Shown here: positions 1 through 8,508 of the stretch, piece after piece | Numbering within the stretch: the stretch's first letter is position 1 | Layout: each line of letters starts with the position of its first letter | Notes under the pieces: generated by a model | Database searches by the model: none | What the model was told of the DNA's origin: nothing | What the model saw: only the letters and a program-made list of their open reading frames with translations | Made by a program: the position numbers and the translations under genes | Assembly: GCF_001654865.1 (NCBI RefSeq) | Contig: NZ_LXEO01000049.1 | Span: forward strand, 186,001 to 250,000 | Direction: 5' to 3' | Source: Buttiauxella noackiae ATCC 51607 | GTDB lineage: Bacteria; Pseudomonadota; Gammaproteobacteria; Enterobacterales; Enterobacteriaceae | DNA: 64,000 nucleotides

Positions 1-562
1 CGGGATTAAAGTTGTCCCATCTCCACGCCATGCAGATATTTTACTGTTTACCGGTGCTGTGACTCGCGCCATGCGTTCCCCCGCGCTTCGTGCCTGGGAA
101 TCAGCACCGGACCCAAAAATCTGCATCTCTTACGGAGCATGTGGTAATAGCGGCGGTATCTTCCACGACCTGTATTGCGTCTGGGGCGGCACCGACAAAA
201 TCGTACCGGTGGATGTATATATTCCGGGTTGCCCGCCAACGCCTGCGGCAACGCTGTATGGATTTGCCATGGCGCTGGGTCTGCTGGAGCAGAAAATCCA
301 CGCCCGTGAAGCCAGCGAAATGGATGCACAACCGGCGCAAATTCTGCACCCGGATATGGTTCAGCCATTGCGCGTTCGTATCGACCGCGCAGCGCGTCAT
401 CTGGCTGGCTATCGTTATGGCCGCCAGATTGCTGACAGCTACATGGAAAATCTCACCGCCGGTGGTGGTAGCGTTCAGCAGTGGCTGGCGCACGAGAACG
501 ATCCGCGTCTGACTGAAATCGTCACGCATCTGGAAGAACTAGTGAAGCAGGAGCGCGTGTAA
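1..562 (+). CDS. hycG: Formate hydrogenlyase subunit HycG (5' truncated by window)
   Basis: This is the C-terminal three-quarters of HycG, the small [4Fe-4S] subunit of hydrogenase 3, which passes electrons to the NiFe subunit HycE at the inner face of the cytoplasmic membrane. The reading frame is open from base 2, so the true start lies upstream of the window. Visible family features are the cysteine motifs YGACGNSGG and YIPGCPPTP, which bind the proximal cluster, followed by the HycG-specific tail. The stop overlaps the hycH start (TAATG). The call rests on close resemblance to E. coli HycG; only the N-terminus is missing. Confidence 0.96.
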   Translation, partial: GIKVVPSPRHADILLFTGAVTRAMRSPALRAWESAPDPKICISYGACGNSGGIFHDLYCVWGGTDKIVPVDVYIPGCPPTPAATLYGFAMALGLLEQKIHAREASEMDAQPAQILHPDMVQPLRVRIDRAARHLAGYRYGRQIADSYMENLTAGGGSVQQWLAHENDPRLTEIVTHLEELVKQERV

Positions 563-972
563 TGAGCGAGTCGGTGGTTTTTTGCCAGCTTAGCCGTAAG
601 TTTGTCGATGAAAACGACAACACACCGAGTGATGCGCAACAGGTGGTTTATTACAGCCTGGCAATCGGCCACCACCTCGGCGTTATCGACTGCCTGAAAG
701 AAAATTTAGTCTGTTCGTTTGAACCTTACAAAGCGTGGATTGCCACGCTTGAAGAGGGCAGTGAAGCGCGACGCAAAATGGAAGGTGTGCCGCGTTACGG
801 TGAAATCGTTATCGACCAAAGCCACGTCGTTTTACTGGCAAAAGCGTTCGATACCGCAAAACCAACGCAAACGGCACAGCAGCAACAGTGGAGCCAGGAA
901 TTGCTCGATATGCTGCAAGCCATTCAACAAGAACCCGCCATCTATTTGATGGTACGGAGACGCTATGACTAA
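562..972 (+). CDS. hycH: Formate hydrogenlyase maturation protein HycH
   Basis: A 136-residue protein, the same length as E. coli HycH, which is needed for maturation of the large subunit of hydrogenase 3 but is not part of the final enzyme. The start ATG overlaps the hycG stop and the 3' end overlaps hycI by 8 bp, so the three genes are translationally coupled at the end of the hyc operon. No catalytic motif is recognisable; the assignment rests on sequence resemblance and gene order. Confidence 0.95.
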   Translation: MSESVVFCQLSRKFVDENDNTPSDAQQVVYYSLAIGHHLGVIDCLKENLVCSFEPYKAWIATLEEGSEARRKMEGVPRYGEIVIDQSHVVLLAKAFDTAKPTQTAQQQQWSQELLDMLQAIQQEPAIYLMVRRRYD

Positions 973-1444
973 CAAAAACGTACTATTGTGCGTCGGCAAC
1001 AGCATGATGGGCGATGACGGCGCAGGTCCATTACTTGCCGAGAAATGCCTGGCCGCCCCGCAAGGCGACTGGATTGTTATCGACGGCGGCACCGCTCCTG
1101 AAAATGATGTGGTGGCGATTCGCGAATTGCGCCCGGACAGATTGCTGTTGGTAGATGCAACGGATATGGGCCTGAACCCTGGCGAGATCCGTATTATCGA
1201 TCCGGACGATATCGCTGAAATGTTTATGATGACCACCCACAACATGCCACTTAACTATTTAATCGATCAGATTAAAGAAGATGTTGGCGAGGTGATTTTC
1301 CTCGGCATTCAGCCAGATATCGTCGGATTTTATTACCCAATGACTGATGCGATAAAAGCAGCGGTTGAGACGGTATATCAAAGCCTGGCTGGTTGGGAAG
1401 GAAAAGGCGGTTTCGCCGATCTGGAAGCACCTGAGTTCGAGTGA
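965..1444 (+). CDS. hycI: Hydrogenase 3 maturation endopeptidase HycI
   Basis: A 159-residue member of the HycI/HoxM protease family that removes the C-terminal extension of the HycE precursor after nickel insertion. The nickel-sensing residues of the family are visible: Asp in GDDGAGP (about residue 18), Asp in LLVDATD (about residue 60) and His in THNMP (about residue 92). It is the last hyc gene and overlaps hycH. A REP pair follows the stop. E. coli HycI is 156 residues. Confidence 0.96.
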   Translation: MTNKNVLLCVGNSMMGDDGAGPLLAEKCLAAPQGDWIVIDGGTAPENDVVAIRELRPDRLLLVDATDMGLNPGEIRIIDPDDIAEMFMMTTHNMPLNYLIDQIKEDVGEVIFLGIQPDIVGFYYPMTDAIKAAVETVYQSLAGWEGKGGFADLEAPEFE

Positions 1445-1448
1445 TAGT

Positions 1449-1513
1449 TGCCGGATGACGCTGCGCTTATCCGACCTACGGGTTTCGTAGGTTTAGCGCA
1501 GCAACATCCGACC
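1449..1513. repeat. REP pair (BIME) between hycI and the toxin-antitoxin genes
   Basis: Two inverted REP-like units: GCCGGATGACGCTGCGCTTA followed by the inverted copy TTAGCGCAGCAACATCCGAC, joined by a short inverted repeat around CCTACGGGTTTCGTAGG. It lies between convergent genes and is likely to act in mRNA 3'-end protection or bidirectional termination. Confidence 0.85.
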
Positions 1514-1521
1514 ATTTGATA

Positions 1522-1806
1522 TCACACGTACCGAATATTGAGTGAGATCTTTGCGCCACAGGCTGCAGCATAGCGTTCAAGCGTCTTCACACTGGCGCTG
1601 AGTGGGTTCTTCTCAAGACGACTAATACCTGATGAATTTGTCCCGAGTTTGTCAGCCAACTCTGTTTTCGAAAGCCCTGCTCTTTCACGCATTTCATAAA
1701 GTGCCTGAATCAGCGTCAGCTCCTGATCGGCCTCGTTATATGCCTGAATGGACTCAGCATCAGAAAGCATTTTTGTTTTCAATTCATCAAGAGAGACTGG
1801 TTTCAC
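1522..1806 (-). CDS. XRE-family antitoxin (HigA-like)
   Basis: A 94-residue protein with a helix-turn-helix of the XRE type at roughly residues 35-90 (LSKTELADKLGTNSSGISRLE is the core region). The start is GTG in the overlap GTGA with the stop of the upstream toxin gene, so the pair is translationally coupled in toxin-first order. It is expected to neutralise the adjacent RelE-fold toxin and repress the operon. The pair faces hycI and is divergent from hydN. It is not the same family as the 138-residue HigA at 52560-52976. Confidence 0.86.
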   Translation of the reverse strand: MKPVSLDELKTKMLSDAESIQAYNEADQELTLIQALYEMRERAGLSKTELADKLGTNSSGISRLEKNPLSASVKTLERYAAACGAKISLNIRYV

Positions 1807-2117
1807 TTCATAAACTCCTTCAGCCTTAACCGGGCAATGTCGATTGCGTTAGCTGGCGTTTTAGCTGTCTTTTTCGTAAAGGCATGCAAAATATAAATGG
1901 TTTGCCCATAACTAAAAGCATAGACCGCTCGAGCAATATCTTTGTCACCGACTCGTAGTTTGAAAAGCCCATTTCCCAGGACTCGGCTATGAGGCATTTT
2001 TAGCTGGTTACCTTCAGATGCCAGGCGTTCAATTAAGCGAAACATTCGGCCTCGCAGTTGTGCTGGCAAAGCAACCAGTTCTTCAGCCGCCGCTCCATGC
2101 GTCAATATTGTATACAT
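1803..2117 (-). CDS. RelE/HigB-type toxin (Gp49-like family)
   Basis: A 104-residue protein resembling the phage Gp49-like/HigB branch of RelE-fold mRNA interferases. Typical features are a basic core around FKLRVGDKDIARAVYAF and the aromatic-rich strand TIYILHAFTKKT, followed by a C-terminal helix. The SD GGAGGGG sits about 7 bases before the ATG. It is first in a two-gene operon with the XRE antitoxin and overlaps it by 4 bp. The target is inferred from the family, not shown here. Confidence 0.86.
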   Translation of the reverse strand: MYTILTHGAAAEELVALPAQLRGRMFRLIERLASEGNQLKMPHSRVLGNGLFKLRVGDKDIARAVYAFSYGQTIYILHAFTKKTAKTPANAIDIARLRLKEFMK

Positions 2118-2218
2118 TCTAACCCCTCCGTTCCCTGAAACATATCAAGAGGGGAAGCTTTCCCTAATCAATTTTTCAACTTGCCGGCACGGACTGCGAG
2201 CAGCTTTCCAGAACCCTC

Positions 2219-2238
2219 TGTCATTTGCCCAAATGACA
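2219..2238. promoter_or_regulatory. Putative FhlA activator site upstream of hydN
   Basis: A perfect inverted repeat TGTCATTTGCCCAAATGACA, about 140 bp upstream of hydN and about 80 bp upstream of a sigma-54 type promoter. Half-sites of this CATTT/AAATG kind are typical of enhancer sites for FhlA, the formate-responsive activator of E. coli hyc, hydN-hypF and fdhF. Similar half-site sequence continues to about 2265. Confidence 0.65.
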
Positions 2239-2315
2239 TCGTCAAATGTGTCGATGTCACTGTCACCCCTCCCCCGATCAATGCGCAAAGCCTTGAATCA
2301 CGCTAGTTTCAAAGT

Positions 2316-2330
2316 TGGCACACTTTATGT
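2316..2330 (+). promoter_or_regulatory. Sigma-54 promoter for hydN-fdhF-hypF
   Basis: The sequence TGGCACACTTTATGT has the -24 element TGGCAC and five bases later ATGT in place of the usual TTGC at -12. The -12 G is kept but the following C is T. Its place about 60 bp before hydN and downstream of an FhlA-like palindrome supports the call. Confidence 0.65.
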
Positions 2331-2377
2331 ATGCCTAGAGCAGTCTTATAAAAAAACACTCTATCCAGGAGTCTATG

Positions 2378-2923
2378 ATGAACCGTTTCATCATTGCTGA
2401 TTCAAGCAAATGTATTGGCTGTCGCACTTGCGAAGTGGCCTGTGTCGTGTCCCATCAGGAAGCGCAGGATTGCGCGACCTTAACCCCGCAAACCTTCCTC
2501 CCACGTATTCATGTGATTAAAGGCGTGAATGTTTCTACCGCGACCATGTGCCGCCAGTGCGAAGACGCGCCTTGTGCCAACGTCTGCCCTAACGGGGCGA
2601 TTAGCCGCGAGCATGGCTTTGTAAATGTGATGCAAGAACGTTGCATCGGTTGCAAAACCTGTGTGGTTGCCTGCCCGTATGGCGCGATGGAAGTCGTTGT
2701 TCGTCCGGTTGTGCGCAATAGCGGCGCGGGCCTTAACGTGATGGCCGAAAAAGCCGAAGCGAATAAGTGCGACCTTTGCCACACCCGCCCGGAAGGCCCG
2801 GCGTGCATGGAGTCCTGCCCAACCAACGCCATTATCTGTGTTGATCGTAATAAGCTTGAACAAATGAGTGCCGAAAAACGCCGCCGCGCTGCGTTCGATG
2901 CGACTTCATCCCTGATTTTTTAA
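2378..2923 (+). CDS. hydN: Electron transport protein HydN (four-cluster ferredoxin)
   Basis: A ferredoxin-like protein with four [4Fe-4S] cysteine groups: CIGCRTCEVAC near the N-terminus, CRQCEDAPCANVC, CIGCKTCVVAC and CDLC..C..C. It is required for formate dehydrogenase H activity in E. coli, where it is thought to carry electrons for or assist FdhF. Two consecutive ATG codons exist; the second (2378) is chosen because it is 5 bases from the SD AGGAG and matches E. coli MNRFIIADSSKC. fdhF follows after 37 bp, which differs from E. coli K-12, where hydN is next to hypF and fdhF is elsewhere. Confidence 0.95.
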   Translation: MNRFIIADSSKCIGCRTCEVACVVSHQEAQDCATLTPQTFLPRIHVIKGVNVSTATMCRQCEDAPCANVCPNGAISREHGFVNVMQERCIGCKTCVVACPYGAMEVVVRPVVRNSGAGLNVMAEKAEANKCDLCHTRPEGPACMESCPTNAIICVDRNKLEQMSAEKRRRAAFDATSSLIF

Positions 2924-2960
2924 TTTAACTGTATTTCAACTTTTAACAGGTCTGTTACTG

Positions 2961-5111
2961 ATGAAAAAAATTACCAGCGTCTGCCCTTACTGTGGCGCAG
3001 GCTGCAAACTCAAACTGGTTGTTGAGAAGAACAAAATTATCCGTGCCGAAGCGGCTGATGGCGTAACTAACCAAAATGAACTCTGCCTGAAAGGCTATTA
3101 CGGCTGGGATTTCCTCAACGATACCAAGTTGCTCACACCGCGTCTGACGCAGCCAATGATTCGCTACGAAAAAGGTGGCAAGCTTCAGCCGGTGAGCTGG
3201 GAAGAAGCGATTAGCTACACTGCTAAACGCCTGAAATCCATCAAAGAGCAGTATGGCCCGCGTTCAATAATGACAACCGGTTCGTCACGTGGGACAGGTA
3301 ACGAAACCAACTATGTGATGCAGAAGTTTGCACGCGGTGTGCTGCATACCAACAACGTTGACTGCTGTGCGCGTGTTTGCCACGGGCCGTCCGTTGCCGG
3401 TTTGCAGGTGACGCTGGGTAATGGCGCGATGAGTAACTCCATCGGCGATATCGAAAATTCAAAATGCCTGCTGGTGTTTGGCTATAACTGCGCCGATTCG
3501 CACCCGATCGTGGCGCGTCGTGTGATTAAAGCGAAAGAAAATGGCGCGAAAATCATTGTTTGCGATCCGCGCCGTATCGAAACCGCGCGTATTGCCGACC
3601 AGCATCTGCAACTGAAAAACGGCTGCAATATGGCACTGGTTAATGCCTTTGGTTACGTGCTACTCGAAGAAAATCTCTACGATCAAGAGTATGTCGCGAA
3701 ATTTACCGAAGGGCTGGATGCTTACCGTGAAGTGGTTAAAGGCTATGCGCCAGAAGACGTTGAACACCTGACCGGTGTACCGGCCCAGCAAGTCCGTCAG
3801 GCAATGCGCACTTTTGCCGCAGCACCTTCTGCCACCATTATGTGGGGGATGGGCGTGACGCAATTTGGCCAGGCGGTCGATGTCGTTAAAGGACTTTCAA
3901 GCCTTGCATTGCTCACCGGCAATCTTGGCCGTGAAAATGTCGGCGTTGGTCCGGTTCGAGGTCAAAACAACGTGCAGGGCGCATGTGACATGGGCGTGCT
4001 GCCAAACCAATTCCCTGGCTATCAGGACGTGGTTGACCCGGAAGTGCGTGCCAAATTCGCCAAAGCCTGGGGTATCAACGTTGATGATATGGACGACAAA
4101 GTTGGCGTGCGTATCACCGAAGTGCCGCATATGGCTATCCATGGTGAGATGAAAGCCTACTACATCATGGGCGAAGATCCGTTGCAGACCGAAGCTGACC
4201 TTGGCCTGGTACGCAAAGGTTTCGAAGCGCTCGATTTTGTCGTGGTGCAGGACATCTTTATGACCAAAACCGCGGAAGTAGCGGATGTGATTTTACCCGC
4301 GACCTCCTGGGGTGAACACGGTGGCGTATTCACCTGTGCTGACCGTGGTTTCCAGCGTTTTGAGAAAGCCATCGAGCCAAAATATAACGTCAAACGTGAC
4401 TGGGAAATTATCAGCCTGCTGGCAACAGAGATGGGCTACCCAATGCACTACGACAACAACCAGCAAATCTGGGATGAACTGCGCGAACTCTGCCCGCTGT
4501 TCTACGGCGTAACTTACGAAAAAATGGGCGATATGGGCCATGTACAGTGGCCGTGTCCAACATTGGATCACCCAGGTACGCCTTATCTCTACAAAGACAG
4601 CAAGTTCGATACCCCCACCGGTAAAGGCCAGCTGTTTGCCGCCCAGTGGCGTGCGCCAGCCGAAGTACCCGATGCCCAATACCCGTTGGTGCTATGCACC
4701 GTGCGTGAAGTTGGCCACTACTCCTGCCGCTCAATGACCGGGAACTGTGCTGCATTGCAAACCCTGGCCGACGAACCTGGTTTTGTGCAGATGAACCCGA
4801 CAGACGCCAACCTGCTCGGCATTAAAGACAAGCAGCTGGTATGGGTCAGTTCACGTCGCGGCAAAGTTATCAGCCGTGCCGAGGTGAATGAGCGCATCAA
4901 TGTGGGCTCTGTGTACATGACTTACCAGTGGTGGATTGGGGCTTGTAATGAGCTGACTCAGGACAATCTTGACCCGATTTCCAAAACACCGGAAACCAAG
5001 TATTGCGCGGTCAACGTCAGCCAAATTGCTGACCAGCAGTGGGCAGAAAACTACGCCCAGACAACATATAGCGATATGAAAGCGCGTTTGCGCCAGGCAG
5101 TAGAAGCTTAA
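2961..5111 (+). CDS. fdhF: Formate dehydrogenase H, cysteine-containing form
   Basis: A 716-residue molybdopterin oxidoreductase that oxidises formate to CO2 in the formate hydrogenlyase complex. It has the N-terminal [4Fe-4S] motif CPYCGAGC...C, the active-site segment DCCARVCHGPSVAG, a bis-MGD fold with MGEDPLQTEAD and the C-terminal domain with REVGHYSCRSMTGN. The residue at position 140 is Cys (TGC at 3378-3380); E. coli FdhF has selenocysteine (UGA) at the same position. The sequence after the codon resembles the E. coli SECIS region but no longer folds into a clean apical stem. The gene is in an operon with hydN and probably hypF. It could be the only FDH-H or a second, selenium-free copy. 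Confidence 0.95.
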   Translation: MKKITSVCPYCGAGCKLKLVVEKNKIIRAEAADGVTNQNELCLKGYYGWDFLNDTKLLTPRLTQPMIRYEKGGKLQPVSWEEAISYTAKRLKSIKEQYGPRSIMTTGSSRGTGNETNYVMQKFARGVLHTNNVDCCARVCHGPSVAGLQVTLGNGAMSNSIGDIENSKCLLVFGYNCADSHPIVARRVIKAKENGAKIIVCDPRRIETARIADQHLQLKNGCNMALVNAFGYVLLEENLYDQEYVAKFTEGLDAYREVVKGYAPEDVEHLTGVPAQQVRQAMRTFAAAPSATIMWGMGVTQFGQAVDVVKGLSSLALLTGNLGRENVGVGPVRGQNNVQGACDMGVLPNQFPGYQDVVDPEVRAKFAKAWGINVDDMDDKVGVRITEVPHMAIHGEMKAYYIMGEDPLQTEADLGLVRKGFEALDFVVVQDIFMTKTAEVADVILPATSWGEHGGVFTCADRGFQRFEKAIEPKYNVKRDWEIISLLATEMGYPMHYDNNQQIWDELRELCPLFYGVTYEKMGDMGHVQWPCPTLDHPGTPYLYKDSKFDTPTGKGQLFAAQWRAPAEVPDAQYPLVLCTVREVGHYSCRSMTGNCAALQTLADEPGFVQMNPTDANLLGIKDKQLVWVSSRRGKVISRAEVNERINVGSVYMTYQWWIGACNELTQDNLDPISKTPETKYCAVNVSQIADQQWAENYAQTTYSDMKARLRQAVEA

Positions 5112-5115
5112 AAAC

Positions 5116-5176
5116 GGTGGATGACGCTTGCGCACCAAATATCTGGTTGGTCGGATAAGCGCAGCGTCATCCGACA
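5116..5176. repeat. REP pair (BIME) between fdhF and hypF
   Basis: Inverted REP units GTGGATGACGCTTGCGC and TCGGATAAGCGCAGCGTCAT flank a short spacer. It lies inside a co-directional gene string, so it may separate fdhF mRNA stability from that of hypF. Confidence 0.8.
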
Positions 5177-5200
5177 AAATACCCAAAATTGGTACCCATT

Positions 5201-7438
5201 GTGAATTTTAACGGCGTGATGCTACGCATTCGCGGCAAAGTACAGGGCGTTGGCTTCAGACCGTTCGTCTGGCAACTGGCGCAACATCTCAAACTCACGG
5301 GCGATGTCTGCAATGACGGTGCCGGTGTGTTGGTGCGCCTGTCCTCTGGTGCGGATGCGTTTATCACCGAGCTTCACGCCAAATGCCCACCACTTGCACG
5401 TATTGATAGCGTTGAACAATCGACAATGCAGTGGGAAATAATCCCCCATGATTTCACCATTCGCCACAGTGCCAGCAGCTCGATGGACACGCAAATCGTC
5501 CCGGATGCCGCAACCTGCCCGGACTGCCTGCGTGAGCTAAACGACCCTAACGATCGCCGCTATCGCTATCCGTTTATCAACTGCACCCACTGTGGCCCAC
5601 GCTTCACCATCATTAATGCTATGCCGTATGACCGGCCCAAAACGGTGATGGCTGCGTTCCCGTTGTGCCCGGCATGTGAAAAAGAGTACCGCGATCCGAT
5701 GGACCGCCGCTTTCACGCCCAACCTGTCGCATGCCCGCAATGCGGGCCGCAGATTAGCTGGCAATGTGGTGAGAAAAAGCTTGAGCATAAAGACGCATTA
5801 CAGGCCGCCGTCGCAGCGTTAAAAGCCGGAAGAGTCGTGGCAATAAAAGGGCTGGGGGGTTTTCATCTGGCCGTGGATGCCAGCAATGACGAAGCCGTTG
5901 CTCGCTTACGTGAACGCAAACATCGCCCGGCAAAACCATTGGCTGTGATGCTACCAGATTCACGCAATTTACCCGCAGATATCATCGCACAGCTCAACAC
6001 ACCAACGGCACCCATTGTCTTAATGGCGAAATCAGCATTGCGCGAGTTAAGCACGCTTATCGCCCCAGGACTTCGCGAAGTCGGTGTGATGTTACCCGCC
6101 AACCCGCTACAACACCTTTTGATGCAGGATTTTGGCGGTCCGCTGGTAATGACATCCGGTAATTTAAATGGCAAACCACCAGCCATTACCAATCAGCAAG
6201 CGCTTGAAGAGTTGGCGGAAATTGCCGACGGATGGTTGCTACATAACCGCGACATCGTTCAGCGTATGGATGATTCTGTGGTGCGTGCAAACGGTGAGAT
6301 GCTGCGCCGCGCCAGAGGGTTTGTGCCAGATGCTCTCCCGCTGCCACCAGGTTTTGAGGCGTTACCACCGATTCTGGCGTTAGGTTCTGACCTGAAAAAT
6401 ACCTTCTGCCTGCTGCGCGGCAACCAGGCGGTGCTCAGCCAGCATCTGGGCGATCTGGCTGAAGATGGTGTTGAACAGCAGTGGCAAAAAGCTCGTGCAC
6501 TCATGTGTGAGGCTTATGATTTTAAAGCGCAATATATCGCCATAGACGCACACCCAGGCTACCACAGCTCCCGTCTCGGGAAAGAGATGGGATTGCCAGT
6601 GAGCACTGTTTTGCATCATCACGCTCACGCAGTGGCCTGTATGGCTGAACACGGCTGGCCGCTGGATAACGGTGATGTGATTGCCATAACCCTTGATGGC
6701 ATCGGTTATGGCGAGCATGACCAGTTGTGGGGTGGTGAGTGCCTGCGAGTTAACTATCGCGAATGCGAGCATTTCGGAGGCTTACCGGCAGTAGCGCTGC
6801 CAGGTGGTGACCTTGCGGCGCGCCAACCATGGCGCAACCTTTTTGCTCATTGCCAGGCATTTGTTCCTGACTGGCAACAGTATCCTGAAACGGCAGTAGT
6901 GCGTACGCAGAACTGGTCATTGCTGGCCAGGGCAATTGAACGAGGCATTAACGTGCCAGTCGCCTCCTCCACAGGGCGGTTATTTGATGCCGCCGCTGCG
7001 GCACTCAATTGCGCACCGCTACAACAAAGTTATGAGGGTGAAGCCGCCTGCCGCTTTGAAGCGCTGGCAACGCAAAATGGGCAATGCCACCATCCTGTCA
7101 CACTGCCGATCATCAATGGAAAACTGGATTTAGCGACCTTCTGGCAGCAATGGCTGAACTGGCACGGCTGTGCACCCGCACGCGCCTGGGCATTTCATGA
7201 TGCGCTGGCAAAAGGTTTTGCTGATCTGGCCCGAAGCCACGCGCATAAGCTTTCGATTAACACCCTCGTCTTCAGCGGTGGCGTGCTGCATAACCAGCTG
7301 ATGCGTCAAAGATTTTCGTATCACCTCGCAGATTTCAACCTGCTCTTCCCGACACAGTTGCCTGCTGGTGACGGTGCCCTTTCATTGGGCCAGGCTCTTG
7401 TTGCTGCCGCCCGTATCACCATTCCCTCACAAGGATAA
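5201..7438 (+). CDS. hypF: Carbamoyltransferase HypF
   Basis: HypF makes the cyanide ligand precursor of NiFe hydrogenases: it uses carbamoyl phosphate and ATP to load carbamoyl onto HypE. Domains in order are acylphosphatase-like ([16 protein letters not shown] at the N-terminus), two zinc-finger-like CxxC pairs (CPDC, CTHCGP, CPAC, CPQCGP, about residues 100-180), a YrdC-like domain ([12 protein letters not shown] onward) and a Kae1-like domain with [16 protein letters not shown] at 5201 is chosen because it fits the E. coli N-terminus best; TTG at 5189 is possible, and neither has a clear SD. It is followed after one base by the nickel transporter. Confidence 0.95.
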   Translation: MNFNGVMLRIRGKVQGVGFRPFVWQLAQHLKLTGDVCNDGAGVLVRLSSGADAFITELHAKCPPLARIDSVEQSTMQWEIIPHDFTIRHSASSSMDTQIVPDAATCPDCLRELNDPNDRRYRYPFINCTHCGPRFTIINAMPYDRPKTVMAAFPLCPACEKEYRDPMDRRFHAQPVACPQCGPQISWQCGEKKLEHKDALQAAVAALKAGRVVAIKGLGGFHLAVDASNDEAVARLRERKHRPAKPLAVMLPDSRNLPADIIAQLNTPTAPIVLMAKSALRELSTLIAPGLREVGVMLPANPLQHLLMQDFGGPLVMTSGNLNGKPPAITNQQALEELAEIADGWLLHNRDIVQRMDDSVVRANGEMLRRARGFVPDALPLPPGFEALPPILALGSDLKNTFCLLRGNQAVLSQHLGDLAEDGVEQQWQKARALMCEAYDFKAQYIAIDAHPGYHSSRLGKEMGLPVSTVLHHHAHAVACMAEHGWPLDNGDVIAITLDGIGYGEHDQLWGGECLRVNYRECEHFGGLPAVALPGGDLAARQPWRNLFAHCQAFVPDWQQYPETAVVRTQNWSLLARAIERGINVPVASSTGRLFDAAAAALNCAPLQQSYEGEAACRFEALATQNGQCHHPVTLPIINGKLDLATFWQQWLNWHGCAPARAWAFHDALAKGFADLARSHAHKLSINTLVFSGGVLHNQLMRQRFSYHLADFNLLFPTQLPAGDGALSLGQALVAAARITIPSQG

Positions 7439-7439
7439 A

Positions 7440-8465
7440 ATGATGTTATTGCGTATTCTTCGTGACAACCCACGCGCTGCTGTGTTGCTCGTGGCTTTAG
7501 TTGCAGCCAATTTAGCCGCCTGGGCCTGGGCTTTGGTTTCATTCCATCACAGCACAGCTCTGATGGCCGCAAGCCTGCTTGCCTGGTGCTATGGCTTGCG
7601 CCATGCCGTTGATGCCGATCACATTGCGGCGATTGATAACGTGACGCGCAAAATGATGCAGCAGGGGAAGCGCCCGTTTGGTATTGGCGCGTGGTTCTCA
7701 CTTGGTCACTCGAGTATTGTCGTGCTGGCATCGGTTGCGATTGCCGCAACAGCGGCGGCATTTCAGAGCGATATGGATTGGTTTCATGACGTTGGTGGCG
7801 TGATTGGCACCGCTGTTTCAGCCTGCTTCTTGCTGGCAATGGCGTTGGTCAATCTGGTGATTTTACGCGGCGTATGGCGTAATTTCCGCCAGCTTAAACG
7901 CGGTGAATCATTGTCTGAAGAGGCTACCGATTTTAACGGCGGCGGCATGATGAGCTGGCTGTTCCGCTCCACTTTCAAGCTTATCAACAAGAGCTGGCAC
8001 ATGTATTTGGTCGGCTTTTTGTTCGGGTTAGGTTTTGATACTGCAACAGAGATTGGCGTATTAGGCATTTCTGCTGCCAGTGCTTCAAGCGGCATGTCGA
8101 TGTGGTCGATTCTGGTGTTCCCGGCGCTGTTTGCCAGCGGTATGGCACTGATTGATACACTCGACAATATGATTATGGTTGGCGCTTACGGCTGGGCGTT
8201 TAACAAACCGCAGCGCAAACTCTATTACAACATGACTATCACTGGCACTTCTGTGGTCGTGGCGCTGTTTATTGGCGGCATGGAAGCATTAGGTTTGCTG
8301 GCGGATAAATTCAACCTGCACACAGGCCTGTGGAAATGGGTTGATGCGCTGAATGAAAATCTCGGCAATGCGGGCTTTATCGTGGTTGGGTTGTTTATTG
8401 CTTGCTGGATTATTTCCATGCTGAATTACCGCTGGAAGGGGTACGACTCTTTGGTTGTGCGCTAA
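7440..8465 (+). CDS. NiCoT-family nickel/cobalt permease
   Basis: An inner-membrane protein of about 341 residues with eight or so hydrophobic segments. It carries the NiCoT signature RHAVDADHIAAIDN (HX4DH) in the second membrane segment and a second conserved block LGFDTATEIG. The family imports Ni2+ (some also Co2+). The start ATG at 7440 is preceded by AAGGA and lies one base after the hypF stop, so the two are co-transcribed; ATG at 7443 is an alternative. Its place after hypF points to nickel supply for hydrogenase. A strong terminator follows. Confidence 0.93.
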   Translation: MMLLRILRDNPRAAVLLVALVAANLAAWAWALVSFHHSTALMAASLLAWCYGLRHAVDADHIAAIDNVTRKMMQQGKRPFGIGAWFSLGHSSIVVLASVAIAATAAAFQSDMDWFHDVGGVIGTAVSACFLLAMALVNLVILRGVWRNFRQLKRGESLSEEATDFNGGGMMSWLFRSTFKLINKSWHMYLVGFLFGLGFDTATEIGVLGISAASASSGMSMWSILVFPALFASGMALIDTLDNMIMVGAYGWAFNKPQRKLYYNMTITGTSVVVALFIGGMEALGLLADKFNLHTGLWKWVDALNENLGNAGFIVVGLFIACWIISMLNYRWKGYDSLVVR

Positions 8466-8471
8466 TCAGAC

Positions 8472-8507
8472 AAACCTTCTCCCTGGAAAGGGAGAAGGTT
8501 TTTAAAT
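8472..8507. terminator. Bidirectional terminator between nickel permease and avtA
   Basis: A perfect 12-bp stem (AAACCTTCTCCC / GGGAGAAGGTTT) with loop TGGAAA, with T-rich sequence after it on the + strand and T residues at the foot on the - strand. It lies between convergent genes. Confidence 0.9.
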
Positions 8508-8508
8508 T

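Noticed and set aside
3378-3430. Functional SECIS element after codon 140 of fdhF
   Set aside because: The codon is TGC and the sequence no longer pairs into the apical stem needed for SelB, though similarity to the E. coli region remains.
7321-7839. 172-residue open frame on the - strand
   Set aside because: It is antisense to the hypF end and the nickel permease start, with unlikely composition.
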